Assembly (NCBI RefSeq): GCF_965227785.1
Contig: NZ_OZ245785.1
Location: forward strand, 3,100,001-3,164,000
Length of the DNA: 64,000 bases
DNA from: Gracilimonas sp965227785
GTDB taxonomy: Bacteria > Bacteroidota > Rhodothermia > Balneolales > Balneolaceae
Direction: 5' to 3'
The translations under genes and the position numbers were made by a program. Positions 52,459 through 61,874 of this stretch are shown in pieces. A model generated the notes under the pieces. That model searched no databases, was not told the origin of the DNA, and saw nothing but the letters and a program-made list of their open reading frames with translations. Each line of letters starts with the position of its first letter. Within the stretch, counting starts at the first letter, position 1.

Positions 52459-52708
52459 TACGAAAAAATGGTTTTGGCTTAATTTTAATCAAAGATACAG
52501 CTTTTCTGTAGGATTTATAAGCCAGCATCCAATCAATAAAAGCCCTATACCCGATTGAAGGTCATTTTGTGAAGGAGCTTAAAGAAGAGCTGACTTTCAA
52601 ACAAGAATCCGTATAACTTCCCTTTAGCCATTTCCCTCTTTTAGGCTTATATTTTCAGCCCACTTACTCACTCATAAAAAAACTAATTCTAATAAGGGAA
52701 AATTTAAT

Positions 52709-53785
52709 ATGTCACTTGGAATTAACAGTATAGAAGAACTTCTTGGAGATGAAGCTTCGGATCTACTCAATCACAAATGCCAGACTATTGGTCGGGATCG
52801 TCTTATTAAACCTTCGGGCAATTATGTTGATGAGGTTTGGTACCATTCTGACCGAAACAACCGCGTGTTGCAAAACCTTCAAAGACTTTTAAATCACGGG
52901 CGCTTGGGTGGAACCGGATATGTATCCATTCTTCCGGTTGATCAGGGCATTGAGCACTCAGCCGGCGCCTCTTTTGCAAAGAATCCCGATTACTTTGACC
53001 CGGATCATATCGTGAATCTGGCTATGGAAGCCGGGTGTAATGCTGTTGCTTCTACTTTTGGAGCTTTAGCTTCCGTATCTAGAAAGTATGCTCACAAAAT
53101 TCCTTTTGTAGTTAAGATTAACCACAATGAGCTGCTGACGTATCCAAACAACTACGACCAGATCATGTTTGGAACCATCGATCAGGCTTACGATATGGGT
53201 GCTGCCGCTGTTGGTGCAACCATTTATTTCGGATCAGAAGAATCCAACCGGCAAATACAAGAAGTAGCTCAGGCTTTTGCTTATGCCCATGAGCTCGGAA
53301 TGGCAACTATTTTGTGGTGCTATACCCGAAATTCAGCCTTTAAAGTAGACGGTGTTGACTATCATTCTTCGGCAGACTTAACCGGACAGGCTAATCACAT
53401 CGGTACTACATTGGGAGCTGATATCATCAAACAGAAACAGCCGACAAATAACGGTGGTTACAAAGCTCTGAATTCCGGCGATTCCAGCTATGGTAAACTT
53501 GATGAGCGTATTTATTCCGAGTTGTCATCCGATCACCCCATTGATTTGACCCGTTATCAGGTAGCGAACTGCTTTATGGGACGAGCCGGCTTAATTAATT
53601 CTGGCGGTGCTTCCGGTTCAAACGACTTTGCTGATGCTGTTAAAACAGCCATCATCAACAAGCGAGCCGGCGGCATGGGACTTATAAGTGGACGTAAAGC
53701 ATTCCAGCGACCACTGAAAGAAGGCGTGAAACTATTGAATATGATTCAGGATGTTTACCTGAACGATGAAATCACCCTTGCCTGA
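52709..53785 (+). CDS. Class I fructose-bisphosphate aldolase (DhnA/FbaB type)
   Basis: A 358-residue Schiff-base aldolase cleaving fructose 1,6-bisphosphate in glycolysis/gluconeogenesis. The N-terminal part has VSILPVDQGIEHSAGASFAK, then FVVKINHNELLTYPN, VGATIYFGSEESNR, TLGADIIKQKQPTNNGG (Schiff-base Lys region), and NRSGAS-like RAGLINSGGASGSNDF. Length and motifs match the FbaB/DhnA family rather than the classical eukaryotic class I enzyme. A strong terminator lies 18 nt after the stop. Confidence 0.93.
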   Translation: MSLGINSIEELLGDEASDLLNHKCQTIGRDRLIKPSGNYVDEVWYHSDRNNRVLQNLQRLLNHGRLGGTGYVSILPVDQGIEHSAGASFAKNPDYFDPDHIVNLAMEAGCNAVASTFGALASVSRKYAHKIPFVVKINHNELLTYPNNYDQIMFGTIDQAYDMGAAAVGATIYFGSEESNRQIQEVAQAFAYAHELGMATILWCYTRNSAFKVDGVDYHSSADLTGQANHIGTTLGADIIKQKQPTNNGGYKALNSGDSSYGKLDERIYSELSSDHPIDLTRYQVANCFMGRAGLINSGGASGSNDFADAVKTAIINKRAGGMGLISGRKAFQRPLKEGVKLLNMIQDVYLNDEITLA

Positions 53786-53803
53786 TTGTACATAATAAAT
53801 ATG

Positions 53804-53835
53804 GCCTTGCAGGGTTACCCTGTAAGGCTTTTTTT
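53804..53835 (+). terminator. Rho-independent terminator after the aldolase
   Basis: An 11-bp stem GCCTTGCAGGG / CCCTGTAAGGC with one G-T wobble, loop TTA and seven T. Confidence 0.94.
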
Positions 53836-53866
53836 ATAGAAGCCCATCTTTATCAAAATCTGTTAA

Positions 53867-54910
53867 TTGAGTTCTGAATCCGTAAATATCAGCCAGCCGC
53901 AATCCCTGATTTCCAGGAAGTACCTGATCATTTCTATATTATTGAGTCTTGCTACCATGGCGGGGGTTATTTATTGGACCTACACTCCGGGAGTATTAGA
54001 GTTTCTATCCAAAAGTCGGCTTCCGGGGCTGATCATTGCTCTTGTTGTATCACTGATAAGGGTTTGGTTTTCGGCAGCAAAAATCCGTTTTCTTTCTGAA
54101 AAGAAATTGAATTGGTATGCTTCTATAAGGGTAGTGCTGGCTTGGGACTTTACTTCCGCCGTAACTCCCTCAACCATTGGCGGAGCCCCTATGGCAACCT
54201 ATGCCATGACCAAAGAAGGACTTAAGCTCGGGGATTCAGGAGCTATTATTTTGTATGGAGTACTGCTCGACCAAATATGGTTTGCCCTTGCTATTCCGAT
54301 CTTGTTGGTTTCCGGCATTTTCTATGAGGTTGTTCCACCGGAAATCGGTTTGGTAGGTGATGTTTCAATGGGATTACTTTATGTGGGATTGCTTAGCTAT
54401 GCAGGCTTGCTTGCTTATGGCGTTTTGGTGAATCCCACTGCAATTAAAAAGGTAGTAAAGTTTGTATTCAAGCTACCAGTGCTCCGGAGGATGGGAGATA
54501 AGGTGGAAGAAGAAGCTGAAAACCTGGAAGAGTATGCTCAGCAGTTGGGACAGAAACCATTAAGCTTTTTGCTGAAGGCTTTCTTCCTTTCAACCATGTC
54601 ATGGTTGGCGAGAATTGCCTTGCCAACAATTGTAGTGCTAAGTTTGCTGCCGGCGCCTGAGGTACTTTCGGTATTGAGAAGCCTGGCAATGAACCTCGCA
54701 TTTTTGGTTGTTCCTACTCCCGGCGGCAGTGGTGGGGTAGAAGGCCTTTTCGTACTGTTTCAGGGGCCTCTTATTTCAAGAGAAGGGTTTATCGGACTTG
54801 CTGTGTTTCTGTGGAGGATTATCAGCTACTACATTAGCATTGGGTTGGGGATGATGGCTACCACCTGGTATGTGAATCAAAAAGTTGTCGAAATTAAAGC
54901 ACAGGATTAA
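53867..54910 (+). CDS. Flippase-like (LPG synthase TM region/UPF0104) membrane protein
   Basis: A 347-residue polytopic membrane protein with about 8 hydrophobic segments. The recurring segments PSTIGGAPMATYAMTKEG and VVPTPGGSGGVEGLF are typical of the lysylphosphatidylglycerol synthetase TM/UPF0104 family, thought to be lipid flippases or export proteins. The start is TTG at 53867: a TAA lies in frame immediately upstream, and no ATG occurs before residue 32. The next gene, radA, begins 3 nt downstream. Confidence 0.85.
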   Translation: MSSESVNISQPQSLISRKYLIISILLSLATMAGVIYWTYTPGVLEFLSKSRLPGLIIALVVSLIRVWFSAAKIRFLSEKKLNWYASIRVVLAWDFTSAVTPSTIGGAPMATYAMTKEGLKLGDSGAIILYGVLLDQIWFALAIPILLVSGIFYEVVPPEIGLVGDVSMGLLYVGLLSYAGLLAYGVLVNPTAIKKVVKFVFKLPVLRRMGDKVEEEAENLEEYAQQLGQKPLSFLLKAFFLSTMSWLARIALPTIVVLSLLPAPEVLSVLRSLAMNLAFLVVPTPGGSGGVEGLFVLFQGPLISREGFIGLAVFLWRIISYYISIGLGMMATTWYVNQKVVEIKAQD

Positions 54911-54913
54911 TCC

Positions 54914-56254
54914 ATGGCCAAGGTGAAAACGCAATACGAATGTTCCAGCTGCGGATATATTTCACCAAAATGGAATGGAAGCTGTCCGTCTTGTGGGGAA
55001 TGGAATACCTTTGTTGAAAAAACGGTAAGTAAGAATAAGCCCTCCTCAAACCACAAAGCCAAAGTAGAAGGGCTTGAATCAACTGCATCCCCTCAAAAAC
55101 TGGATGATGTCGAAACCTCCGAGAAAAGCCGGTTTAAAAGTAATATAACCGAGCTGGACCGGGTGTTGGGTGGAGGTTTTTTACCCGGATCTTATGTACT
55201 TATCGGGGGGGAACCGGGGGTTGGAAAGAGTACATTGACGCTACAGATTGCAAAAGCCAATCCGGATTTAACCATTCTGTATTGTGCCGGTGAGGAATCG
55301 GCCGGACAGATTAAACAGCGGGCAGCGCGGCTTGGGGTGAAATCTGACAAACTGCTGATTTATAATGAAACTCAGGTTGATAATATCATTGCTGAAGCAC
55401 AGAAGATGAAGCCGGATTTATTGATCGTGGATTCGATTCAAACGGTGTACCGAACTGAACTATCGAGTATGCCGGGAAGCATTCAACAGGTAAAAGAATG
55501 TGCGGCTTTATTTCAGCAGCTGGCCAAGAAAAAGGATATTACAACTCTGGTTATTGGTCATGTTACCAAAGAAGGAGACATTGCCGGCCCGAGAGTGCTG
55601 GAGCATATGGTAGATACTGTACTGCAGTTTGAAGGAGACAAGCAATATACCTACCGGTTACTGCGAAGCCTGAAAAACCGATTTGGAGCAGCTCAGGAAG
55701 TGGGTGTTTTTGAGATGAAATCAGACGGACTCATTGAAGTTTCCAATCCTTCCGAACTGTTTATATCAGTCAAGACATCCGGTGTAAGTGGGAATGCTGT
55801 AGTCTGCACTATGGAAGGAACCCGTCCGCTTTTGATTGAAGTACAGGCTCTTGTGACTCCTTCCTCTTACGGTTCACCCCAACGAACTGCAAATGGTTTT
55901 GATAGAAACCGACTTGCCTTATTGCTTGCGGTGCTGGAAAAGAGAGTGGGCAAGAATTTCTCCAGTCACGATGTGTATTTGAATATTGCCGGCGGATTCA
56001 GGCTCAACGACCCGGCCGGAGATTTGGGGGTTTGCTGTGCTTTGGTATCCAGTTTAACGGATGAAGCAGTATCACAGAATATGGCGTTTATTGGAGAGGT
56101 GGGCTTGGGAGGAGAAATCCGAACGGTTCCGCACTTGGAGCAGCGGGAAAAAGAAGCTAAAAAATTAGGATACAAGCAGGTAGTATTGCCGGGATCAAAA
56201 GAAAGGGAAGGGGTTCGGTACCTACATCAGGCCATAAAAAAAGCCCTCGGTTAA
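54914..56254 (+). CDS. radA: DNA repair protein RadA
   Basis: A 446-residue RecA-like ATPase that drives branch migration in recombination. It has an N-terminal zinc finger (YECSSCGYISPKWNGSCPSCGEW, residues 8-30, shown by its key CSSC and CPSC), Walker A GGEPGVGKST near 95, LIVDSIQTVY (Walker B), the RadA-specific KNRFGAAQEVGVFEM near 260, and a C-terminal Lon-like domain (LNIAGGFRLNDPAGDLGVCC). It starts 3 nt after the flippase gene. Complete and normal in length. Confidence 0.96.
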   Translation: MAKVKTQYECSSCGYISPKWNGSCPSCGEWNTFVEKTVSKNKPSSNHKAKVEGLESTASPQKLDDVETSEKSRFKSNITELDRVLGGGFLPGSYVLIGGEPGVGKSTLTLQIAKANPDLTILYCAGEESAGQIKQRAARLGVKSDKLLIYNETQVDNIIAEAQKMKPDLLIVDSIQTVYRTELSSMPGSIQQVKECAALFQQLAKKKDITTLVIGHVTKEGDIAGPRVLEHMVDTVLQFEGDKQYTYRLLRSLKNRFGAAQEVGVFEMKSDGLIEVSNPSELFISVKTSGVSGNAVVCTMEGTRPLLIEVQALVTPSSYGSPQRTANGFDRNRLALLLAVLEKRVGKNFSSHDVYLNIAGGFRLNDPAGDLGVCCALVSSLTDEAVSQNMAFIGEVGLGGEIRTVPHLEQREKEAKKLGYKQVVLPGSKEREGVRYLHQAIKKALG

Positions 56255-56267
56255 AAACCTGAGGGCT
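56236..56267 (-). terminator. Terminator of rpsU on the minus strand
   Basis: AGCCCTC / GAGGGCT with an adjacent GG/CC and an A/T-rich loop. On the minus strand the stem is followed by a T run (56242-56236). It partly overlaps the end of radA, so it may act in both directions. Confidence 0.75.
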
Positions 56268-56285
56268 CAAATGAGTTAACTTCGT

Positions 56286-56480
56286 TTAGAAGTTGTCGCG
56301 CTGGCGACGTCGTTGTTCACGTTTCGCTTTTTTCAAAGCTTCGCGTCGCTCAACAGATGGCTTCGTATACTGTTGACGATCTTTGTATTCGTTAAGAACA
56401 CGTGATCTTGTTACCAGTTTCTTGAAGCGATTAATTGCGCGGTCAACACTTTCGTTGTCTTTAACTTCGACTCCTAACAT
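56286..56480 (-). CDS. rpsU: 30S ribosomal protein S21
   Basis: A 64-residue very basic ribosomal protein: GVEVKDNESVDRAINRFKKL at the N-terminus and a C-terminal RREALKKAKREQRRRQRDNF are typical S21. Length is usual for the family. Short gene next to radA in convergent orientation; a terminator for it overlaps the end of radA. Confidence 0.96.
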   Translation of the reverse strand: MLGVEVKDNESVDRAINRFKKLVTRSRVLNEYKDRQQYTKPSVERREALKKAKREQRRRQRDNF

Positions 56481-56574
56481 GAAGTATCACATCCTTTCGT
56501 TTAATTTTGTTTCCCATGATTGGGAGCATTAAATATACAGACTCAGATTGAGAATTGGAAACAGATTGAATATA

Positions 56575-57423
56575 TCAATCAACCTTTCTGTTTATGATAT
56601 ACTCTTCAGGAATATCAGACCCCAAAACACCTATTCCGAAAAGTGCATAGTCATATTTCGCGGGGTCTTTGGGATCGAGAAACTTCAACCGTGCATTTAG
56701 TTCGAGTACCGATTTCCAATCGTTTTGTTTTCTGGAGAGAAGTCCAAGTTTACGAGCCTGCCGGGCTACATGAACGTCTAGTGGGATTTTTAACTCTGCC
56801 GGGGATATAAAATCCATAATCCCGGGATCAACCGGACTGTTTTTACGAATACACCATCTCAGATACATATACAGTCTTTTTGCTGAACTGTTTTTCTCTG
56901 TATTTGATACATGCTTGAGGGTACGTTGTGGCATTTGAGGATGGAATGAAAAAAATTTTTCATGAAATACAGCTATTAACTCACGTTTCTGACGGTTAGC
57001 TTCTTCCGAACAGTGCTTCCAAAATTGTTCAAAGGTGCCAAATTTCAGCTTAATGGTTTGCAAAATCTTTGTTAGCCAGTGCATATCAATAGGCTTGAAG
57101 GTGCGATGCTTAAAACCATTGAATGCCGAAAAATCATCTTCTGAATATTGCTCTATGAATTCAGCCGGTCTGTAGTTCATGCGCTGCAGAAGTTCTTCAA
57201 CTTTTGCATTCACAATATCCCGGCGCCCCCAAGCCATGGTTGCTGCAAAAAAACCGGCAAGTTCCTGATCCCGTTTATCTTCAAAGGCATGCATGAACTG
57301 AACCGGGTCTTCATTGATATAATCAGGCTGTTCGATCTTTTCGACCAATTCATTAAGAAATGGTTGAAGCTCGGTGAGTTTACTCCTGGAAAGCGTTTTG
57401 AATTTCTTTCTTTTTCGTGGCAA
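56575..57423 (-). CDS. TIGR02757 (DUF2400) family protein
   Basis: A 282-residue protein from TTG 57423. The characteristic order is DPVQFMHAFEDKRDQELAGF, FAATMAWGRRDIVNAKVEEL, RLYMYLRWCIRKNSPVDPGI, IPLDVHVARQARKLGLL and YDYALFGIGVLG. The family is found in Bacteroidota and some other phyla; the helix-hairpin-like D-V-H-V segment recalls DNA-glycosylase folds, but no activity is established. A GTG at 57477 would give a longer form overlapping the divergent methyltransferase; typical members fit the shorter start better. Confidence 0.85.
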   Translation of the reverse strand: MPRKRKKFKTLSRSKLTELQPFLNELVEKIEQPDYINEDPVQFMHAFEDKRDQELAGFFAATMAWGRRDIVNAKVEELLQRMNYRPAEFIEQYSEDDFSAFNGFKHRTFKPIDMHWLTKILQTIKLKFGTFEQFWKHCSEEANRQKRELIAVFHEKFFSFHPQMPQRTLKHVSNTEKNSSAKRLYMYLRWCIRKNSPVDPGIMDFISPAELKIPLDVHVARQARKLGLLSRKQNDWKSVLELNARLKFLDPKDPAKYDYALFGIGVLGSDIPEEYIINRKVD

Positions 57424-57453
57424 TGTGTTGATTGAATTATTTGTTATAAAGTA

Positions 57454-58137
57454 TTGGTTACAAAGGACGATAAACACAGGGTGGAGATCGCACCTCTTTC
57501 TTTTTCAAAACAAAATCAAAGCGAATTGATTCAGTTTCTCAAAAATCGGTTTTTTGCCGCTGTGGATAACTATATGCATTCACAATATGGTAGCCGTAAA
57601 GAAATTTTATTCGATGATCATCCAAAAGTGATAGTCGAAATAGGGGCAGGGTATGGAGCTAATTTTCGGTATTTGAGAAAGGGTACAAAAGTTAAAGTGA
57701 TTGAACCCAATACTGGTTTTAAAGACGTACTCAGATATCAAGCAGAGAGGTATGAAGTGAATCTGGAAATTTATGAATCGGTTGCAGAGGAAATTCCACT
57801 TTCAAATGCTTCTGCAACAATGGTAATAAGCAGTTTGGTACTTTGCTCGGTAAAGAATCCGCCGAAAGTATTATCGGAAGTAAAAAGGATTCTTCAGCCG
57901 GAAGGAAAATTTGTGTATCTGGAGCATGTAAGGGGGCACAAGCATAGCTGGGTATGCAAGATTCAGCGAATGGTGAAAAGCTCATGGAAATGGTTTTTTG
58001 ACGGGTGTAATGTAACCCGTGATACCGGCCGTATTATACTGATGGCCGGATTCTCTGAAATAAAACAGGAAGAATTTCAGTTGCCCACCTTTTTTGTTCC
58101 GATCAGGCCTCACATAGCAGGAATAGCTATCAAATAG
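57454..58137 (+). CDS. Class I SAM-dependent methyltransferase (METTL7-like)
   Basis: A 227-residue methyltransferase. The SAM-binding motif VIVEIGAGYGANFRYL is near residue 53, a post-motif-I acidic end is VIEPNTGF, and motif regions SSLVLCSVKNPPKVLSEVKRIL and KFVYLEHVRGH are typical of small METTL7-like enzymes. The start is a TTG at 57454; the first ATG is at residue 41, too far downstream. It is divergent from TIGR02757 and its stop abuts the mutY stop (TAGCTA). Substrate is unknown. Confidence 0.8.
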   Translation: MVTKDDKHRVEIAPLSFSKQNQSELIQFLKNRFFAAVDNYMHSQYGSRKEILFDDHPKVIVEIGAGYGANFRYLRKGTKVKVIEPNTGFKDVLRYQAERYEVNLEIYESVAEEIPLSNASATMVISSLVLCSVKNPPKVLSEVKRILQPEGKFVYLEHVRGHKHSWVCKIQRMVKSSWKWFFDGCNVTRDTGRIILMAGFSEIKQEEFQLPTFFVPIRPHIAGIAIK

Positions 58138-59226
58138 CTAAACTCCAAGCTCACCCTGGCCTTTACCCATCAGTCGTTCAGTTAATACTTTATTAGCTTT
58201 TGGGAAAGGATACCTTTCAAGCTCATTGCGCTCCACCCACCGTATTTCCTGGCTCGATTTAGGTCTTGGTTCCCCCGAAACAAGCTTACACATCCACGCA
58301 TGCATGGTGATTGAGAAGTGGGAATAGGTGTGCTTCAGGCTCATCAATTCTTTAAAGGCTTTAACTTCTACCCCCAATTCCTCCTTCAATTCTCGTTCAA
58401 CGGTTTCATGAATATCTTCATCTTCTTCTTGCTTACCGCCGGGGAATTCCCAAAGTCCGCCCAGCATGGCATCTTCAGGTCGTAAAGCTATCAGCAACTT
58501 TCCATCTTCGGCTTCAATAACCCCAACGCCAATAGTATGATGTGGTTTTTTCTTTGAAGGAGATTTGTACGGGATGACATCCGTTTTAGCGGTTTTGGCA
58601 GCCACACAGCCGGACTGAACCGGGCAATTGTGACAATCAGGATTGCTGGGTTTGCAAACAACGGAACCCAACTCCATCATTGCCTGATTAAAATCGGCCG
58701 GATTATCTTCATCGATCAGTTCAGTGGCAAAATCCTGAACTTTGTTCTTTGTCTTGGTGCTTCGGATGTCATCTTCAATACCAAAATACCGGGTAAGGGC
58801 ACGAATCACGTTTCCATCCACTACTGCGTTTGGTTTGTTGAAGGCAATACTGGTAACAGCAGCAGCTGTGTAAGGGCCAATGCCTTTGAGTTTTATGATC
58901 TCCTTATAGCTCTCCGGGAGATTTCCATCATAATCCTGAACAACCGTTTTGGCAGCAGAGTGAAGGTTTCTGGCACGGCTGTAATATCCTAATCCTTCCC
59001 AGGCTTTCAGGACTTCCTGCTGTTCGGCATTTGCCAAATCATAAACGGTAGGAAATAGGGAAATGAAATTCTGAAAGTAGGGAGTGGCTTGTTCAACCCG
59101 CGTTTGCTGCAGCATAATTTCCGATACCCAGATTTTATAGGGATCGGCTTCACCCCGCCAGGGCATTTGGCGTTTATGATCTTGGTACCAGTTTAACAGG
59201 TGGTAAGAAAATTCTTCGTTATTCAA
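58138..59226 (-). CDS. mutY: A/G-specific adenine glycosylase MutY with Nudix box
   Basis: A 362-residue DNA glycosylase removing adenine from 8-oxoG:A pairs. Features: catalytic region WVSEIMLQQTRVEQAT, HhH LKGIGPYTAAAVTSIAFNKP with Asp in VVDGNV, and a 4Fe-4S cluster C-x6-C-x2-C-x5-C (CKPSNPDCHNCPVQSGC). The C-terminal part has the segment GGKQEEDEDIHETVERELKEELGV, a full Nudix consensus G-x5-E-x7-REUxEExGU, which is often incomplete in MutY proteins. It is the last gene of a probable minus-strand group with the propeller and epimerase genes. Confidence 0.94.
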   Translation of the reverse strand: MNNEEFSYHLLNWYQDHKRQMPWRGEADPYKIWVSEIMLQQTRVEQATPYFQNFISLFPTVYDLANAEQQEVLKAWEGLGYYSRARNLHSAAKTVVQDYDGNLPESYKEIIKLKGIGPYTAAAVTSIAFNKPNAVVDGNVIRALTRYFGIEDDIRSTKTKNKVQDFATELIDEDNPADFNQAMMELGSVVCKPSNPDCHNCPVQSGCVAAKTAKTDVIPYKSPSKKKPHHTIGVGVIEAEDGKLLIALRPEDAMLGGLWEFPGGKQEEDEDIHETVERELKEELGVEVKAFKELMSLKHTYSHFSITMHAWMCKLVSGEPRPKSSQEIRWVERNELERYPFPKANKVLTERLMGKGQGELGV

Positions 59227-59251
59227 AAGTGAATCTGCGTTCTGAAAGTTA

Positions 59252-60790
59252 TTATTCGCCGCCGCGGGAAATGTCCAGCACCTTTAGAGTTACATCAATG
59301 GACGATGCCGCACCGAGCCTGTCTGTAGCAATGATTTTAAACGTGGATTCGCCTACTTGTCGTTCGGTGGGTGTCCAGGTAAATTCACCGGTTTTTTCGT
59401 CGATGGTAGCACCATCAGGCATATCAACACCAATGTATCTGACCAACGAATTTTGCGGATTCTCAGGGTCGGTTGCATTAAACTGAAGGGTATACTCCTC
59501 ATTTACAGCTATAGAAGTTGAGCGAACCGGGCTGAACCGGGGAGGGGCATTAAACGAGCGTACATCCACGACAAAGCGGGTGCTGTCAGATTGTCCCTCG
59601 GAATTAGTGGCTACAATACTAAACCAGAAATTCCCAACCTGGTTGATGGTGGGCTGCCAGAAAAAGCCCTGCTTACGGATTTTGGCATTCTGCACATTGG
59701 ACCGGTATGAAAACTCAACCTGATCAGTCGGATAATTTCCTTCCATTTCAAAAGCAAAAATGAGCGGGCTCGGATATGTGATTACCTGATTAGGAATCGG
59801 TTTTATGCTGAACTCACGGGGATCAAAAGTGTTAGAAGCGGATGATTGCTCACGCATCATAATTTCAGAGATGTTGTCGTTTTCTGAAATCCAGATTCGG
59901 TTGGCACTGTTGGCCAGGTAATTGCCTGCATTGGTATCGTCTTTCCACAAACCGAGAAGACCGGAATCATTTGTAGCCCACACCCTGCCTGATACAGTTC
60001 TCACAAAAAGCCGATTATTCCAACTGGAAATGTGGTCAACGGACTCGTTGGTAACTCCAATTTTTTTACCAATCCCCGTAGATCTTACCTCAAAAATTTC
60101 TCCGGTGGCCGTGCTTCCCCATACTCGCTCCTGATCTACAAAGATGTGCTCCAGAGGTCTGCGTAATGAAATGTTGGCCGAGTTTTGAAGGGTGCTGTCC
60201 TGTTGATTGAAAACGAGGAGGGACGGAGCATCAGTAAGCACAAAAAGCTGGTTGCTTACATTGGTAGAACGTAGATCGAGCACGCTTGCGCCATTCACAA
60301 GATTCTGTGCTACAAGTTCAGGAGCAGAATCCACGGTTTCGGGAGACTCCAGAGAAACCCGCCCCAATCCTTCATTCCCCATAGCAATATATAAGCTGTT
60401 ATTCAGTCTGGCTGTTGCTTTGGGCTGAACCGGTAAGATAGTGGAAGAATACACACCCAATACAGATGTGGGTTCAAGAACGGTCAGTCTTCTGGAATCT
60501 CCAAACAGGTAAGCAAAACGAATATCAGCCATAATGGTATTTCCGCGGCGCTGCATACCCGATGAAGTATAAAGCCATTGCAGCGAATCCGGATAGGCTC
60601 TGAATACTGCCATACCTTCACTTTCGGACAGTACATATAAATGAGAAGGAGAGGCTTCCATCGTCTTCACGTCGGGGATTTCCATCATATGGGCATAATT
60701 CTGTATCAATTGTTGCTGCTGCCCCATAGCCTGTGTAAAACAGATAAACAGAAAGGTGAGTATTAGGGTAATCCTTGAAATAAATTTCAT
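59252..60790 (-). CDS. Secreted propeller-like protein with C-terminal Ig (He-PIG) domains
   Basis: A 512-residue exported protein from ATG 60790; signal peptide ends TQAMGQ. The first ~300 residues have short repeating beta patterns (LYVLSESEGMAVFRAYPDSLQWLY; SLYIAMGNEGLGRVSL; LFVRTVSGRVWATND) suggesting a beta-propeller. Two putative Ig/cadherin-like domains follow, each with a typical opening: PNQVITYPSPLIFAFEME and RSTSIAVNEEYTLQFNATDPE, ending in TDRLGAASSIDVTLKVLD. The role is unknown. It begins 4 nt after the epimerase stop, and the mutY gene follows 25 nt later. Confidence 0.78.
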   Translation of the reverse strand: MKFISRITLILTFLFICFTQAMGQQQQLIQNYAHMMEIPDVKTMEASPSHLYVLSESEGMAVFRAYPDSLQWLYTSSGMQRRGNTIMADIRFAYLFGDSRRLTVLEPTSVLGVYSSTILPVQPKATARLNNSLYIAMGNEGLGRVSLESPETVDSAPELVAQNLVNGASVLDLRSTNVSNQLFVLTDAPSLLVFNQQDSTLQNSANISLRRPLEHIFVDQERVWGSTATGEIFEVRSTGIGKKIGVTNESVDHISSWNNRLFVRTVSGRVWATNDSGLLGLWKDDTNAGNYLANSANRIWISENDNISEIMMREQSSASNTFDPREFSIKPIPNQVITYPSPLIFAFEMEGNYPTDQVEFSYRSNVQNAKIRKQGFFWQPTINQVGNFWFSIVATNSEGQSDSTRFVVDVRSFNAPPRFSPVRSTSIAVNEEYTLQFNATDPENPQNSLVRYIGVDMPDGATIDEKTGEFTWTPTERQVGESTFKIIATDRLGAASSIDVTLKVLDISRGGE

Positions 60791-60794
60791 ATCA

Positions 60795-61769
60795 CTATAA
60801 CCAGTTATGCATTTTGTACCAGTGGATGGTGCGGGAGATTCCCTCAGCAAGCGAAACTTCAGGGGTGTAATCTAATTCTTTATGAGCTTTTTCGGAGGAG
60901 CAAGTCCATTCCAGGATCAGCTCATTTGCTTTCTCCTTGTTAATAACGGGATATTTTCCAATTAATGATGCCACGTTTTCAATTACGCCAGCTGCTTTTT
61001 TCACCAATCCGGGTTTAATTTTTAACGGGATTGCTTTTTTGCCCATTACTTTGGAGGTAACAGCACGAATCTCGTTCCAGGAATGAGTGCCTTCCCCGGA
61101 AATAAAATACGTGTGAACACCCGTATCCTTCTTCTGAGCAGCCTTCACTATCCCGTTCACTAAATCACTAACGTACACCATAGAAACGCGTGGATTGTTC
61201 CCGTCTCCTACAATCGGGCAAATGCCTTTCGAGAATGCCTGGAAGAACGAGAAAATCTGGTCTTCACGAGGACCATACACCGCAGGTGGACGAATGATTT
61301 TAATACTGTCCTTTCCGCTCACTGCTTTTTGAATCCGGGCCTCCATCTCTTTTTTTGATTCTCCATACATACTCACGGGTTTCATAGGTTCGCTTTCCGT
61401 TTTGGGTGAACCGTTACTTGGTCCTGCTGCAGCCAGCGAAGACAGGATCACCATATTCTTAACGCCTTTCTTTTGAGCAAGACGGACAAGATTTTCGGTA
61501 GCATCTACATTGGCATGCGTAAACTCTTTTTTGGTAGGGGCTTTTACAATGGCTGCGATGTGAAACAGAACATCGGTACCCTCAAGTCCTTTAGATAGGG
61601 CATTAAGGTTTTGAAGGTCTCCGGATATTTTTTTGAAATCGAGGCCTGACAGCCATTTCTCATTACTTCTTACCAGGCATCGAACTTCATCATAGTCATC
61701 AGATTCAATCAGTGCTTCAACTAAATGGCTTCCAATAAAACCTGTTCCTCCGGTTACAAAGGCTTTCAT
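60795..61769 (-). CDS. NAD-dependent epimerase/dehydratase
   Basis: A 324-residue extended short-chain dehydrogenase. The N-terminal Rossmann motif is VTGGTGFIGSHLVEAL (TGxxGxxG). The active site is SMYGESKKEME (YxxxK), and NMVILSSLAAAGPSNG supplies the Ser/Thr region. Members include nucleoside-sugar epimerases and dihydroflavonol-4-reductase-like enzymes; the substrate cannot be read. Divergent from the glycosyltransferase genes, and 4 nt from the propeller gene. Confidence 0.88.
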   Translation of the reverse strand: MKAFVTGGTGFIGSHLVEALIESDDYDEVRCLVRSNEKWLSGLDFKKISGDLQNLNALSKGLEGTDVLFHIAAIVKAPTKKEFTHANVDATENLVRLAQKKGVKNMVILSSLAAAGPSNGSPKTESEPMKPVSMYGESKKEMEARIQKAVSGKDSIKIIRPPAVYGPREDQIFSFFQAFSKGICPIVGDGNNPRVSMVYVSDLVNGIVKAAQKKDTGVHTYFISGEGTHSWNEIRAVTSKVMGKKAIPLKIKPGLVKKAAGVIENVASLIGKYPVINKEKANELILEWTCSSEKAHKELDYTPEVSLAEGISRTIHWYKMHNWL

Positions 61770-61874
61770 TTATTTCCTTATATTTGGCGAATCGTTTGGA
61801 ATAAAAAAGAGTTTACAGCGAGGATCATCGCAGAGCAAATAAGATACAAATCTACCCTCTGCTTTTAAATTTTT

